Shown: one piece after another, positions 25,030-34,328 of the stretch | Layout of the letters: every line of letters starts with the position of its first letter | Position numbering within the stretch: the first letter of the stretch is position 1 | Source: Corallococcus interemptor | GTDB taxonomy: Bacteria > Myxococcota > Myxococcia > Myxococcales > Myxococcaceae | Assembly: GCF_003668875.1 (NCBI RefSeq) | Contig: NZ_RAWM01000026.1 | Coordinates: 22,472-86,471, forward strand | Direction: 5' to 3' | Length of the DNA: 64,000 bases | The notes under the pieces: model-generated | Database searches by the model: none | The model's input: only the letters and a program-made list of their open reading frames with translations | Told to the model about the DNA's origin: nothing | Position numbers and translations under genes: made by a program

Positions 25030-26178
25030 TCACGGCTCCAGCAACGAGACCGGCGCCGGCGCTCCAGCGCCTTCGAGGTCCAGGTGCGGAGTGGGCAGGT
25101 TGTACTCCGCGGCGGCGAGCGTGGCCTCCACCATGATGGGGCCCGAAATCTCAGACGGCTCACCCTGGCAGAGCACCTCCACCACGTGCTCCAGCGTCCA
25201 CTTGCCCATGCGGCTCACCTCCAGCCGCTGGCCGTTGAACTTCGCCGTGTCCGCCAGCTGCTCGCTCGCGGTGAGCTTCGCCTCCACCGAGTCGCCCAGG
25301 TAGCCACGCGCCAGGTTCAGCACGCGGTCGATGACCGCGTTCCAGGCCTGCAGGTGCGTGCGGTCCTGCGCCTCGTCGATGATGTCCAGGCCCACCTGCA
25401 GCCGCTCCATGCGCTCCAGGAACTGCTGCACCAGCTTGCCCCGGATGACGCGGCCGTGCTGCGGAGCGATCATCTCCACCGCGGGCGTGAGCTTCCGGAT
25501 GGCCGCCACCGCGCGCACCAGCGCCGAGTTCACCGGCATGTAGATCTGGTGGAACGCCCGGATGCCATTCCAGTCGGACTCGTCCGCCCAGAGCCCCTGC
25601 GCCTTGCTGTCCGTCAGGCCACCGAAGAGGTCGCCCGTGAAGAGCACCCGCGTCTGCGGGTCGTACAGCATCACCGCGCCACGGAAGTGGCAGAACGGCG
25701 AAGGCACCGGCAACAGCTTGTGCCCCGTGGGCACGCTCAACCCCGCCGAGAACTTCTCCGTCGGGATGAAGCGGTTGCGCGGCAGGTTGAAGTGGACGAT
25801 CAACCGCCAGGTGTCCTCGGAGCACAGGATGCTCGCGCGCGGCGAATAGCGCGCCGAGATGATGTTCGCGGACGACCCCACGTCCGGATCCTGGTGGTTG
25901 ATGAAGAGCGCCGACAGGCGGTCCATCCCGCCAATCAGCGACACCACCTTCGTGTGGATGGTGGAGAAGTCGCTGCTCGACCCGGGATCGATGAGGAGGT
26001 TGAACTCGGCGGGTTTCTTCGTCCGCGTGTCCGTGCCCTGAAAACGGCGCAGATACGGGTTCGCGAAGAAGATGCCGCCGGACTCGCGCTTCCCGACCCA
26101 GAAGGTCTCGGGGGCGATTTCGACGGCAGTGCGGTTGAGGTCTATTTGTTGGGGGCTGGGGGCGCTGGGCTGGCTCAT
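25030..26178 (-). CDS. Oxygen-binding diiron (flavodiiron-like) metallo-beta-lactamase-fold protein
   Basis: A 382-residue protein with an ODP/flavodiiron-type lactamase fold. Metal-ligand positions are recognisable: NHQDPDVG (H-x-D-x-D, where true flavodiirons have H-x-E-x-D-H), CHFRGAVMLYD, FTGDLFGG and APQHGRVI. The usual C-terminal flavodoxin domain is missing; instead there is a helical C-terminus of about 110 residues. Flavodiiron proteins reduce O2 or NO; some relatives act as oxygen sensors. Lying directly upstream of a cytosolic Ser/Thr kinase, a sensor role that feeds the kinase is an attractive inference. Confidence 0.85.
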   Translation of the reverse strand: MSQPSAPSPQQIDLNRTAVEIAPETFWVGKRESGGIFFANPYLRRFQGTDTRTKKPAEFNLLIDPGSSSDFSTIHTKVVSLIGGMDRLSALFINHQDPDVGSSANIISARYSPRASILCSEDTWRLIVHFNLPRNRFIPTEKFSAGLSVPTGHKLLPVPSPFCHFRGAVMLYDPQTRVLFTGDLFGGLTDSKAQGLWADESDWNGIRAFHQIYMPVNSALVRAVAAIRKLTPAVEMIAPQHGRVIRGKLVQQFLERMERLQVGLDIIDEAQDRTHLQAWNAVIDRVLNLARGYLGDSVEAKLTASEQLADTAKFNGQRLEVSRMGKWTLEHVVEVLCQGEPSEISGPIMVEATLAAAEYNLPTPHLDLEGAGAPAPVSLLEP

Positions 26179-26335
26179 GGCGTGTTTCCTTCACGCAAAC
26201 GAGGGGGGTGGAAAGAGAAGACGTTCTTCCCACCCTATCAGCCCCACTCCGATCCCGAGCCGCTTCCTGCCCCCACCACCGGGAGCGTATGAGCGCCGCT
26301 TCTCGCTCTGCCGCCCCACGGCAATCAGGACCAAA

Positions 26336-27778
26336 TCAGTCCTCGCCAGACTCCTTGCCTGGCCGGTCGCCGAAGAGCTGCACCCAGCGTCCGTCGAAGC
26401 CGCCGTTCTGGGACAGGTACCATGCGCCCGGCAGCCAGAAGCCCTGCTCCTGCCCGTCGATGTCGTCCGTCACGCCCGAGTGCACGAAGTAGTCGTGCTG
26501 CCACCAGTAGGAATTCGCCGACGCCGGGTAGCCACTGGCGCTCGCGCGCGTCTGGCCTCGCGAGTCCACCACCGTGCTCGCCCAGGACTTGTCGCCGAAC
26601 GAGCCACCGCCGCCGCCCGTGTCGGACGCCTTGTCGTTCAGCTCGAACGTGCCGAAGAACCATGCCTTGGACGGGTAGCCCTCGCGGTCGTCCTGGTTCT
26701 CCACGTCCCGCGTCTTGGAGAAGAAGCGCTGCATGCCCGCGCTCACCTCCGCCTGCCCCGCCTCGTTCACCACGGGGCTCTCCAGGAAGAAGAACCGGGG
26801 TGAATCCGCCAGCCAGTGCGTCGCATAGCCCCCGAACTCCCAGTGCGTGGGGAGGATGTCCGCCACGTCCTGCAGTTCGTAGGTGACGCGCTTCACCGCG
26901 GGCCAGTTGGCGGAGTCCCCGTTGTCGTAGCGGCTGGCCAGCGCGTCCGCCGTCGAGTACCGCAGCGGCTGCGCGTTGAACGCCGACACCGCCGCCCCGT
27001 CGTCCTCCGGCACGAAGACGTAGTGCAGCTTCTTGCGGCCGTCGTCGTTGTTCACGTCGGCCTCCGCCTTGCCGCCGGACGCCATCCGGCCCGCGAAGAA
27101 CGAATACGGATCCGTCACGAAGCGCAGCTCCTGCCCGTGCGGCGCCAGCAGCTTGTCGGACCACTCCGCCTGCCAGATGAGCAGGTGGCTGCCCGTGCCC
27201 GTCTGCATGAACTGGAGGTCACCGCTGCCCTGCCGGCGCACCACGTTGCGCTTGTGCTGCGTCACCACCGCGAACGCCACGGACTCGCCGCTGCCCGGGT
27301 TGCCCACCACGTTGCGGACCTGGAGCTCCACGCGCTCCCAGTCGTGCAGCTGCCAGTTGCCCGCCGCGTTCTTGTCCAGCGCGTGATACAGGTGATACAC
27401 GAGGACGAGGTTCTTCCCCCCGTCCATGTATTCAATCAGCGACGTGTACAGCGTGGGCCGGATGCGCCACCTGTCGAAGGCGCTGGGGCCCGTGCGCGAC
27501 GCGTCCACGTACTGGTTGATCTGCTTCCAGTGCAGCTTGTTGTTGGAGAAGTCCCCGTCCTGGTCGAAGTCGAAGTTCGTCAGCCAGTCGTAGCCGTGCT
27601 CGTTGCCGTTGCCATTGGCCCGCTTGAAGATGACCGGCGCGTAGTAGCGCAGGAACGCCTGGCGCTGCGCGTTCGTCAGCGACCAGGCCTGCGCCTCGGC
27701 TTCCGCCGGAAGACACAGGCCCACCAGGGTGATGGCCGCCAATGCGAGGGGAGCGATTCTCGTTCGGAGGGTGGGCAT
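26336..27778 (-). CDS. Secreted protein with an HDWE motif, unknown function
   Basis: A 480-residue protein with a clear signal peptide (cleavage near AEAEAQA). The mature part contains RYYAPVIFKRANG, a WQLHDWERVELQV segment and repeated aromatic patches, plus a glycine cluster (TGGGGGSFG). HDWE also occurs in NPP1-type necrosis-inducing proteins, but overall length and surroundings do not match that family, so this is only a resemblance. No lipobox, so it is periplasmic or secreted. Monocistronic as far as visible. Confidence 0.82.
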   Translation of the reverse strand: MPTLRTRIAPLALAAITLVGLCLPAEAEAQAWSLTNAQRQAFLRYYAPVIFKRANGNGNEHGYDWLTNFDFDQDGDFSNNKLHWKQINQYVDASRTGPSAFDRWRIRPTLYTSLIEYMDGGKNLVLVYHLYHALDKNAAGNWQLHDWERVELQVRNVVGNPGSGESVAFAVVTQHKRNVVRRQGSGDLQFMQTGTGSHLLIWQAEWSDKLLAPHGQELRFVTDPYSFFAGRMASGGKAEADVNNDDGRKKLHYVFVPEDDGAAVSAFNAQPLRYSTADALASRYDNGDSANWPAVKRVTYELQDVADILPTHWEFGGYATHWLADSPRFFFLESPVVNEAGQAEVSAGMQRFFSKTRDVENQDDREGYPSKAWFFGTFELNDKASDTGGGGGSFGDKSWASTVVDSRGQTRASASGYPASANSYWWQHDYFVHSGVTDDIDGQEQGFWLPGAWYLSQNGGFDGRWVQLFGDRPGKESGED

Positions 27779-27839
27779 GGCCGCCTACGAAACCACGGCC
27801 CGCCCCCTCCCCTCCACAACGAATCCACGAATTAAAGGC

Positions 27840-29276
27840 TCAGCATGGATTGCGGACTATTGCTCCATCCGGAGCCGGCCGCCGCCATCCTGGCTTCCGG
27901 CGCGCGTAGAGCACGAAGGGCACGGCGCCCAGGGCGAAGACGAGTCCCGCCAGGTTCGCCACGTAGGCGAAGGGTTGTTTCACCTGGAGCTGCTTGGGCG
28001 GCACGAAGCCCACGACGAAGGCCAGGACGCAGGCCACGATTCCCACACATGCGAGCAGCGGCAGCGCCGGTGCCCGGTAGCCTCGCGGAACTCCGGGGCG
28101 CGTGCGGCGCAGCTTCAACGCCGACACGAACAACAACCCATACATGGGGATGTAGAGCTGGGTCGTCATGGCGGCGAGCGCCCAATAGACCTGATTGACG
28201 TCCTTCGCGACGAAGAACGCCAGGGAGAGCAGCGCCACCAGCACGGCTTGCGTCGCCAGGAGCGCCGTGGGGGTGCCGTGGCGGTTGGTGCGCTGGAAGA
28301 GCGGCGGCAGCAGGCCCTTGCGCCCCACCAGCAACAGGCTGTGGTTGGGCCCCAGCATCCAGGTGAGCACCGTGCCCAGCGAGGCGAGCAGGAACAGCAG
28401 CCCGAAGGCCGGGGCGATCCGCTTCAAGCCATACACGTCCAGGTAGGTCTCGAAGGCCTGGATGAGTCCCGCGCTCAAGTCCAGCCGCTGGTGCGGGACG
28501 GCCACGGCGACGCCCAGCGTGGAGAACACGAAGATGAGCGTGGCGAGCAGCGCCATCAGCACCATGGCCTTGGGATAGCCCTGGCGCGCGTCCTTCATCT
28601 CCCGGACGTGCACCGCGCTCACCTCCACGCCGCCGTAGGCGAGGAAGTTGCCCACCACGAGCACCAGCCCGCCGATGCCGGACCACGGCGGCAGCAGGTG
28701 ACTCGCTCCCAGCGGCGTGGCGGAGGCGTGGCCCCCCAGGAGGTACGCCACCGTCAGCACCGTCAGCAGGACCGTGGGAGTCACGATGCCAAGCACCACG
28801 CCCCACACGGAGAAGCGCGAGGCGTGCCCCACGCCGTGCACGGCCATCGCCGCGCAGAGGCCGAAGGCCAGGAGCACGAAGGCGCCGTTGAAGGGGCCGC
28901 TGAGCGCGAGCCCGGGTGACACGAGGTACGCGACGTTGCCCGCGGCGAAGGACAGCAGCAGGGGGTAGAAGATGATGTTCTGCACCCACTGCTGCCACGC
29001 GGCGCAGAACGCCCACTTCTCACCCAGCGCTTCGTGCACCCACGTGAAGACGCCTCCGGGCCAGGTGCTCCCCAGCTCGGCGGCGGTGAAGGCCGCGGGC
29101 AGCAGGAAGACCAGCGCGGGGAGGAGGTACAGCACCATCGACCCCAGCCCGTACTCGGACATCGCCGCGACGTTGGTCAGGTTGATGACGGCCGACGCCG
29201 ACAACAGCCCCATCGCGGGCCAGCCCATTCCCCGGCCCGTGCGGCTCGCGGAGGTCCCAGCGGAAGGTTCGTGCAT
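27840..29276 (-). CDS. APC-family amino acid permease / antiporter
   Basis: A 478-residue inner-membrane protein with about twelve hydrophobic helices. The first helix region (GLLSASAVINLTNVAAMSEYGLGSMVLY) and TWPGGVFTWVHEALGEKWAF follow the APC superfamily, closest in layout to glutamate/GABA antiporters of the GadC type. No decarboxylase gene is next to it, so amino acid import or exchange is all that can be claimed. The ATG at 29276 has GGGGG just upstream. Confidence 0.9.
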   Translation of the reverse strand: MHEPSAGTSASRTGRGMGWPAMGLLSASAVINLTNVAAMSEYGLGSMVLYLLPALVFLLPAAFTAAELGSTWPGGVFTWVHEALGEKWAFCAAWQQWVQNIIFYPLLLSFAAGNVAYLVSPGLALSGPFNGAFVLLAFGLCAAMAVHGVGHASRFSVWGVVLGIVTPTVLLTVLTVAYLLGGHASATPLGASHLLPPWSGIGGLVLVVGNFLAYGGVEVSAVHVREMKDARQGYPKAMVLMALLATLIFVFSTLGVAVAVPHQRLDLSAGLIQAFETYLDVYGLKRIAPAFGLLFLLASLGTVLTWMLGPNHSLLLVGRKGLLPPLFQRTNRHGTPTALLATQAVLVALLSLAFFVAKDVNQVYWALAAMTTQLYIPMYGLLFVSALKLRRTRPGVPRGYRAPALPLLACVGIVACVLAFVVGFVPPKQLQVKQPFAYVANLAGLVFALGAVPFVLYARRKPGWRRPAPDGAIVRNPC

Positions 29277-29443
29277 GGCGGGCCCCCTTTCACCAGGGAG
29301 TTCTCTACGGCTCCGCCCCGCGGCAAGGCCGGGCCCCCACCCGACGTACGCGGGTGAAAGCTCGTCTCATCACAAGGCGGTATGCAGAGCAGTGCCTGGC
29401 ACTCCGGGCCGAGCCGAGCGTTGCCTGTCACGCTCCTCCCGTC

Positions 29444-31900
29444 TCAACGGGAGGCACTGGGCATCACCGGCACCTTGGGCGCGCGGCCGTAGAGCAGCTG
29501 GTAGGTGTTGTAGGAGCGCAGCACGCGCTTGATGTAGCCGCGCGTCTCCGCGATGGGGATCTCCTCCACCCACGCGTCCAGCGGCAGGTCCGGGCTGCTC
29601 GCGCGCCAGCGGTTCACCGCGCCGGAGCCCGCGTTGTAGCTGCCCACCGCGTAGGGCGTGTGGCCCTTGAACTTCTTGATGAGGCCACCCAGGTAGTGCG
29701 CGCCGAAGCGGATGTTCAGCTCCGGCTGGAGCAGCGCGTCCACGGTGAACTTCTTGATCTTGAGCTCGCGCGCCACGCCCTTCGCCGTGGACGGCATCAG
29801 CTGCGTGAGGCCCATGGCGCCGGCCCAGGACAGGGCCTTGGGGTCCAGCGCGCTCTCCTCGCGCATCAGCGCCTGGAGCAGGTCCGGCTCCACGCCCGCG
29901 GGCGCCGTGTGCTTCTCAATCAGGTCGCGGAACGCGTTGGGATAGGCCACCTCCCACACCGGCCGCGTCTGCGCGGTGATGCGCCCGCTCAGGTCCTTGC
30001 GCAGCGCGAGCCGCGCGATGGCGTGCGCCGAGCGCGCGTCGCCGGACTGCGACAGCACCATCACCAAGAGCCGCATGGACTCCGGCGGCTGGTTGGCGCG
30101 GTTCACCAGCATCAGCTCCGACGACACGGAGTCCGGGAAGCCCAGCCGCAGCAGCTCCACGCCCGCGCGGAAGTGCGGATCCTCCCCCATGGGGCCCGCG
30201 AACATCGGCCAGGGGCTGGCGGCCTCCGGCACGTCGAAGATGGACGCGGACACGGCCTCCAGCCGCTTCGGGTCCAGCTCGCCCAGCTTCGAGCGCGCCA
30301 TCAGGCCGTAGTACGTGGCCGGGTGCTCCACCGCGAGCTTCTCCATCAGCTCCGCGGCGCCCTGGATGTTGCCGCGCTCCTCCAGCGTGCGCGCCCGCCA
30401 GTAGCGCGCGCGCTCCACGTCGTAGGACTCGTCCGCGTTGGCGAACTGCGCCTCGATGCGGTCCAGGAAGGAGAAGCCTCCGTCCTCCACCTTCGACGTG
30501 CGCGCCACCCAGAAGGCCTTGAAGAGCGCCTCGCCCAGGAAGTCGCCCTTGGGGTACAGCCGCGCCACCTCATCCAGGCGCGCCATGGCCTCCTTGGGGC
30601 GGTTCGTCTTCACGTACAGGTCGGCCGCGTAGAAGAGCGCGTCGTCCGCGAACGAGTGGTCCGGGAACTCCTTCGCCAGCCGCTCGTAGGTGTCCGGGCC
30701 GTGCTGCTGATCCACGATGGAGCGCGACGAGCCCAGCACGTACAGCGCGCGGGCCAGCAGGTCGCGGTCCTTGCACTGCGCCACCACCGGCGTGAGCACC
30801 TGGATGGCGGCCGTGTGCTGGCGCTCCTTGCGCTGCCCCTTGCCGAACGCGAAGTGCGCGCGGCACGCGAGCGCGTCCGGCAGCTTCAGCGTCGCGAGCA
30901 TGGGCTCCAGGATGGCCATGCCCTGCTTGTTGCGGTGCGCTTCAATCAGCGCCTCCGCGCGGCCCACCTTGGCCTCCGCGGGCGGCGTCTGCCCCTTGAG
31001 GCGCTTCTCCACCTGCTTGACGATGGGCGACAGCGGCTGGCTGGCCCACAGCTTCCACAGCGCGGCCTTCTCCGCCGCCTTGTCCTTCTTCTCCACCGCG
31101 AGGTCCGCCGTGGCGATGAGCGCCTCCGCGCCCACGTTGCGGCCCCAGCCCGTCATCGCGCGCTGGGTGAGCGGCGTCAGCGCCTCCATGGCGCCGTCGT
31201 AGTCCTTCTTCTTGCGCAGCACGCGCGCCAGCCCCAGGCGCGCGTCCACGTACATGCGCGAGCCTTCCGGCACCTGCTTGAAGCTGGCCGCCGCGTCGTC
31301 CAGCCGGCCCTGGGACTCCAGCGCCACGCCCGCGTGCGTGAGGCAGCGGTCCTTCAGCGCCGGGTAGTCGTTGGCCAGCGCCGCCATCTCCGTGGCCGCC
31401 GCCTTGTCGTCCCCGGCCCGCACCGCCGACAGCGCGCGCAGGTAGCGCACCGGCGGGCTGTCCCCTTCGCCCTCCAGCAGCGCGCGCGCCTGGGTGTACT
31501 GGCCCTTGTCGAACGCGTCCTTCGCGTCCCGCTTCTTGCCGTCCGCGAAGTACGGCGTCAGGTCCTCCAGCCCGTAGCGGCGCCCTCGGTGCACCACCGG
31601 CGTGGGCGGCACGATGCCCGGGAAGGCCGGGTTGAACACCTGCACGTAGCCCACCGGCAACGGCGCCTTGTCCGCGTCCGGCGGCGGCGTCAGCTGCGCC
31701 TCCGACGGCGCGTTGTCCGTGCGCGTCGTGGGGGCCTGATCCGTGTCGCCATCAGGGGCCGGAGCGGCGGCCGGAGCCATGGCGGCCGGTGCCGCCGGAG
31801 CGGGAGCGGGAGCCGTGCTGGAGTCAGCGGGGGCGGGAGCCTGCGCGGTCAGCAGCGCCGCGGAGGCGAGGAGGGCTAGATGCTGGAGGGACACTTTCAT
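29444..31900 (-). CDS. Large periplasmic lytic transglycosylase (Slt-type)
   Basis: An 818-residue exported protein: signal peptide (ends near ALLTAQA), an Ala/Pro-rich linker (about 20-60), a long TPR-like superhelix (about 100-620) and a C-terminal SLT domain (about 640-800). The SLT motif LLQALMREESALDP carries the catalytic glutamate, followed by GAMGLTQLMPSTAKG, LNIRFGAHYL and AVGSYNAGSG. The architecture parallels Slt70, where a helical ring surrounds the catalytic domain. It lies divergently from the histidine kinase gene, with a palindrome in the gap. Confidence 0.93.
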   Translation of the reverse strand: MKVSLQHLALLASAALLTAQAPAPADSSTAPAPAPAAPAAMAPAAAPAPDGDTDQAPTTRTDNAPSEAQLTPPPDADKAPLPVGYVQVFNPAFPGIVPPTPVVHRGRRYGLEDLTPYFADGKKRDAKDAFDKGQYTQARALLEGEGDSPPVRYLRALSAVRAGDDKAAATEMAALANDYPALKDRCLTHAGVALESQGRLDDAAASFKQVPEGSRMYVDARLGLARVLRKKKDYDGAMEALTPLTQRAMTGWGRNVGAEALIATADLAVEKKDKAAEKAALWKLWASQPLSPIVKQVEKRLKGQTPPAEAKVGRAEALIEAHRNKQGMAILEPMLATLKLPDALACRAHFAFGKGQRKERQHTAAIQVLTPVVAQCKDRDLLARALYVLGSSRSIVDQQHGPDTYERLAKEFPDHSFADDALFYAADLYVKTNRPKEAMARLDEVARLYPKGDFLGEALFKAFWVARTSKVEDGGFSFLDRIEAQFANADESYDVERARYWRARTLEERGNIQGAAELMEKLAVEHPATYYGLMARSKLGELDPKRLEAVSASIFDVPEAASPWPMFAGPMGEDPHFRAGVELLRLGFPDSVSSELMLVNRANQPPESMRLLVMVLSQSGDARSAHAIARLALRKDLSGRITAQTRPVWEVAYPNAFRDLIEKHTAPAGVEPDLLQALMREESALDPKALSWAGAMGLTQLMPSTAKGVARELKIKKFTVDALLQPELNIRFGAHYLGGLIKKFKGHTPYAVGSYNAGSGAVNRWRASSPDLPLDAWVEEIPIAETRGYIKRVLRSYNTYQLLYGRAPKVPVMPSASR

Positions 31901-31961
31901 TCGCGGGGGCCTCGGGGACCCTGGGTGATGCGCTCGGGCACGCCCGAGGACAACTGGGAAT

Positions 31962-31980
31962 GGTTGGAAAATTTCCAGCC
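31962..31980. promoter_or_regulatory. Palindrome between slt and the histidine kinase gene
   Basis: GGTTGGAAA, one base, TTTCCAGCC: eight of nine positions pair. It lies 13 bases upstream of the -10 of the kinase gene and between two divergent genes, the position of an operator. Confidence 0.5.
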
Positions 31981-31992
31981 CCTGACAGAGGT

Positions 31993-31998
31993 TAGACT
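31993..31998 (+). promoter_or_regulatory. -10 box (TAGACT) of the histidine kinase gene
   Basis: TAGACT ends 12 bases before the ATG at 32011, predicting a leader of about five bases and no Shine-Dalgarno. The -35 is poor, suggesting an activated promoter, perhaps through the palindrome just upstream. Confidence 0.45.
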
Positions 31999-32010
31999 GT
32001 CCGCCTGCAC

Positions 32011-34254
32011 ATGGATATCCGCACCCAGAGCGCTCTACTCGCTTCCATCATCGGTCTGGCGCTGGGCGTGTCCATGTTGTTGCGCCCCCAACGCCCCCGG
32101 GTCCTGACGCTCTACTCCGTCTTCACGCTGACGGTCGCCGGGTACTACCTCAGCCTCTTCTTCCACAGCATCTTCCCCGCCCAGGACTACCGCTGGGTGT
32201 CGCGCATCGCGCTCGGGGCGACGGTGCTCGTCGTCTCCCTGGTACCCGGCGCGGCGGTCGCCTTCTTCCTCGAATTCCTGGGGGTCAGCAAAAGCGCCCA
32301 TCAGGTCGGCCGGCGGCTCGCCCTCCTGTCCGGCGTGCTGGGGCTGACGGTCGCCGTTACACCGTTGGCGGACAAACCATGGGCCCGGCTGGCGCTGGGT
32401 GCCTGGGTGCTGGGCACGCTGTTCACTTCCGTGTCCTTGCTGGTGCACCGGGTGCGCACGACGGAGTCGCGCATCGAGCAGTTCCGGCTGGCGTACCTGG
32501 CCATTGGCGCGGGCGCGGCGGTGCTGTTCAACGGGTTGGACTTCCTGTCGCGCAACGACATCCCGTTCCCCACGCTGGGCCCCGTCTTCGCGACGCTCTA
32601 CCTGTTCTTCCTCGCCCAGACGCTGTTGCGGCTGCGGCTGATGGACCTGCACGAGCTGCTGGGGAAGATCGCCTCGCAGACGGTGCTGGCCATCATCCTG
32701 GCGTCGGTGTTCACGGTGCTGACGGCGTGGGTGGACGAGAACACGTCGCTCTTCGTCTTCAACACGGTGGTGGCCGCGTTCGTCATCCTCATCCTGTTGG
32801 ATCCGCTGCGCACCAAGGTGGAGGAGATGGTGGTGCGCATCTTCTTCCGCGAGCGCTTCGCGCTGCTGGGCACGCTGAGCACCCTGCGCGTGCGCATGGC
32901 GTCCGTCATCGAGATTTCAGAGCTGGCGCGCGTGGTGCTGGACGCGCTCCACGAGACGGGGCGCGTGACGCACGCGTCGGTGTACCTGATGGCGGAGGAC
33001 CGGCCCGGGTACCGGCTGCTGGATTCGCGAGGGCCGCTGCCGGTGGCGCTGCTGGACACGGCGGCGGCGCGCGGCGTGCTCTTCGCGGTGGCCAGCGGGC
33101 AGAAGGCGGTGCTGCTGGAGAACATCGAGCGGCGCATCTCCGTGATGCGGGTGCAGGCGGTGGAGGGCAAGCGCTTCCGGGACGAACTGAAGCGGCTCAA
33201 CGACACGCGCGCGGCGCTGCTCCAGATGAAGGCCGGCATCAGCGTGCCGCTGATGGGCAACGACCGCGTCATCGGCTTCCTGAACCTGTGGGACGAACGG
33301 GTGCCGGAGGCGTACGCGTCGGATGAAATCGCGCTCATCCTGGAGGTCTCCGAGCGGATGGCGACGGTGCTGGAGAACTCCAAGCTGTACGAGAAGATCC
33401 GCGAGCGGGACCGCCTGGCCGCGCTGGGTGAGATGGCGGCGGGCCTGGCGCACGAAATCCGCAACCCGCTGGGCGCCATCAAGGGCGCGGCGCAGTGCCT
33501 GGACCCCAAGAAGCTGCCGGGCGAGGACGGCGAGTTCCTGGACGTCATCGTGGAGGAGGTCAACCGGCTCAACGGCGTGGTGACGGCGTTCCTGGATTAC
33601 TCGCGGCCGCTGAAGCAGAACTTCGGGCCCACCGACCTCAACGAGGTGGTGACGCGCACGATGCGGCTCATCCAGAACGACATGCCGGCCACGGTGGAGC
33701 TGGCGGTGGAGCTGGATCTGCGCCTGCCGCGCTCGGAGGGTGACGCGGAGCAGCTCAAGCAGGTGTTGATCAACCTGGTGCAGAACGCGGTGCAGGCGCT
33801 GGGGCCGCAGCCGGGCCGCATCACGGTGCGCACGGAGAAGCCGGAGCGCTTCGGCGACCTGCGCAGCGCGGGCGGCGAGTTCGTGGAGGTGCGCGTCTCC
33901 GACACGGGCCCGGGCATCCCGGCGGATCAGCAGCCGCACATCTTCGTGCCCTTCTTCACGACGAAGCAGAAGGGCACGGGGCTGGGGCTCGCCATCTGCC
34001 AGCGCATCGTGAAGAACCACGGCGGCAGCATCAGCGTGCAGAGCAAGGCGGGCGAAGGCACCACGTTCATCATCCGCCTGCCCGCGCTGCCTTCCGAACC
34101 GGTGGAGGCCGCGCTGCCGGATGGCACGCCCGCGCCGCCCACGCGCCCCTCGCAGCCCGCCCTCCCCGTCCCGGAGGAGCTGCGCGAGCCCGCGCCCGCT
34201 TCGAAGACGCCCGAGCCCAAGCCGAAGAAGGACAAGCGCCGCCGCGCGGGCTGA
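32011..34254 (+). CDS. Seven-helix membrane sensor histidine kinase with GAF domain
   Basis: A 747-residue kinase: seven hydrophobic helices (about 1-230, 7TM sensor type), a GAF-like domain (about 290-430), HisKA with the phospho-accepting His 481 (LAHEIRNPLGAIKGAA) and HATPase_c (about 560-690) with LINLVQNAVQAL (N box), VSDTGPGIP (G1) and KGTGLGLAICQRIV (G2). A Pro-rich Lys-ending tail follows. H-box and N-box resemble NtrB/AtoS kinases that feed sigma-54 enhancer-binding proteins. No response regulator gene is adjacent, so its partner is elsewhere. Confidence 0.94.
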   Translation: MDIRTQSALLASIIGLALGVSMLLRPQRPRVLTLYSVFTLTVAGYYLSLFFHSIFPAQDYRWVSRIALGATVLVVSLVPGAAVAFFLEFLGVSKSAHQVGRRLALLSGVLGLTVAVTPLADKPWARLALGAWVLGTLFTSVSLLVHRVRTTESRIEQFRLAYLAIGAGAAVLFNGLDFLSRNDIPFPTLGPVFATLYLFFLAQTLLRLRLMDLHELLGKIASQTVLAIILASVFTVLTAWVDENTSLFVFNTVVAAFVILILLDPLRTKVEEMVVRIFFRERFALLGTLSTLRVRMASVIEISELARVVLDALHETGRVTHASVYLMAEDRPGYRLLDSRGPLPVALLDTAAARGVLFAVASGQKAVLLENIERRISVMRVQAVEGKRFRDELKRLNDTRAALLQMKAGISVPLMGNDRVIGFLNLWDERVPEAYASDEIALILEVSERMATVLENSKLYEKIRERDRLAALGEMAAGLAHEIRNPLGAIKGAAQCLDPKKLPGEDGEFLDVIVEEVNRLNGVVTAFLDYSRPLKQNFGPTDLNEVVTRTMRLIQNDMPATVELAVELDLRLPRSEGDAEQLKQVLINLVQNAVQALGPQPGRITVRTEKPERFGDLRSAGGEFVEVRVSDTGPGIPADQQPHIFVPFFTTKQKGTGLGLAICQRIVKNHGGSISVQSKAGEGTTFIIRLPALPSEPVEAALPDGTPAPPTRPSQPALPVPEELREPAPASKTPEPKPKKDKRRRAG

Positions 34255-34313
34255 GCTTCGCCTGAGCTTCGGGGGAAACGGCCCCCGGCATCCCGTTTCC
34301 GGGGAAGACCCGG

Positions 34314-34319
34314 TAGGCT
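34314..34319 (+). promoter_or_regulatory. -10 box (TAGGCT) of the zinc-ribbon gene
   Basis: TAGGCT ends nine bases before the ATG at 34329 with no Shine-Dalgarno between; another likely leaderless start. The -35 is weak. Confidence 0.45.
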
Positions 34320-34328
34320 TGGGGCGCC

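Noticed and set aside
29354..31879. An 841-codon open frame on the plus strand opposite the slt gene
   Set aside because: It is Arg/His/Leu-rich with no domain, has no ribosome-binding site, and is the antisense reading of a clear transglycosylase; long empty antisense frames are expected at this GC content.
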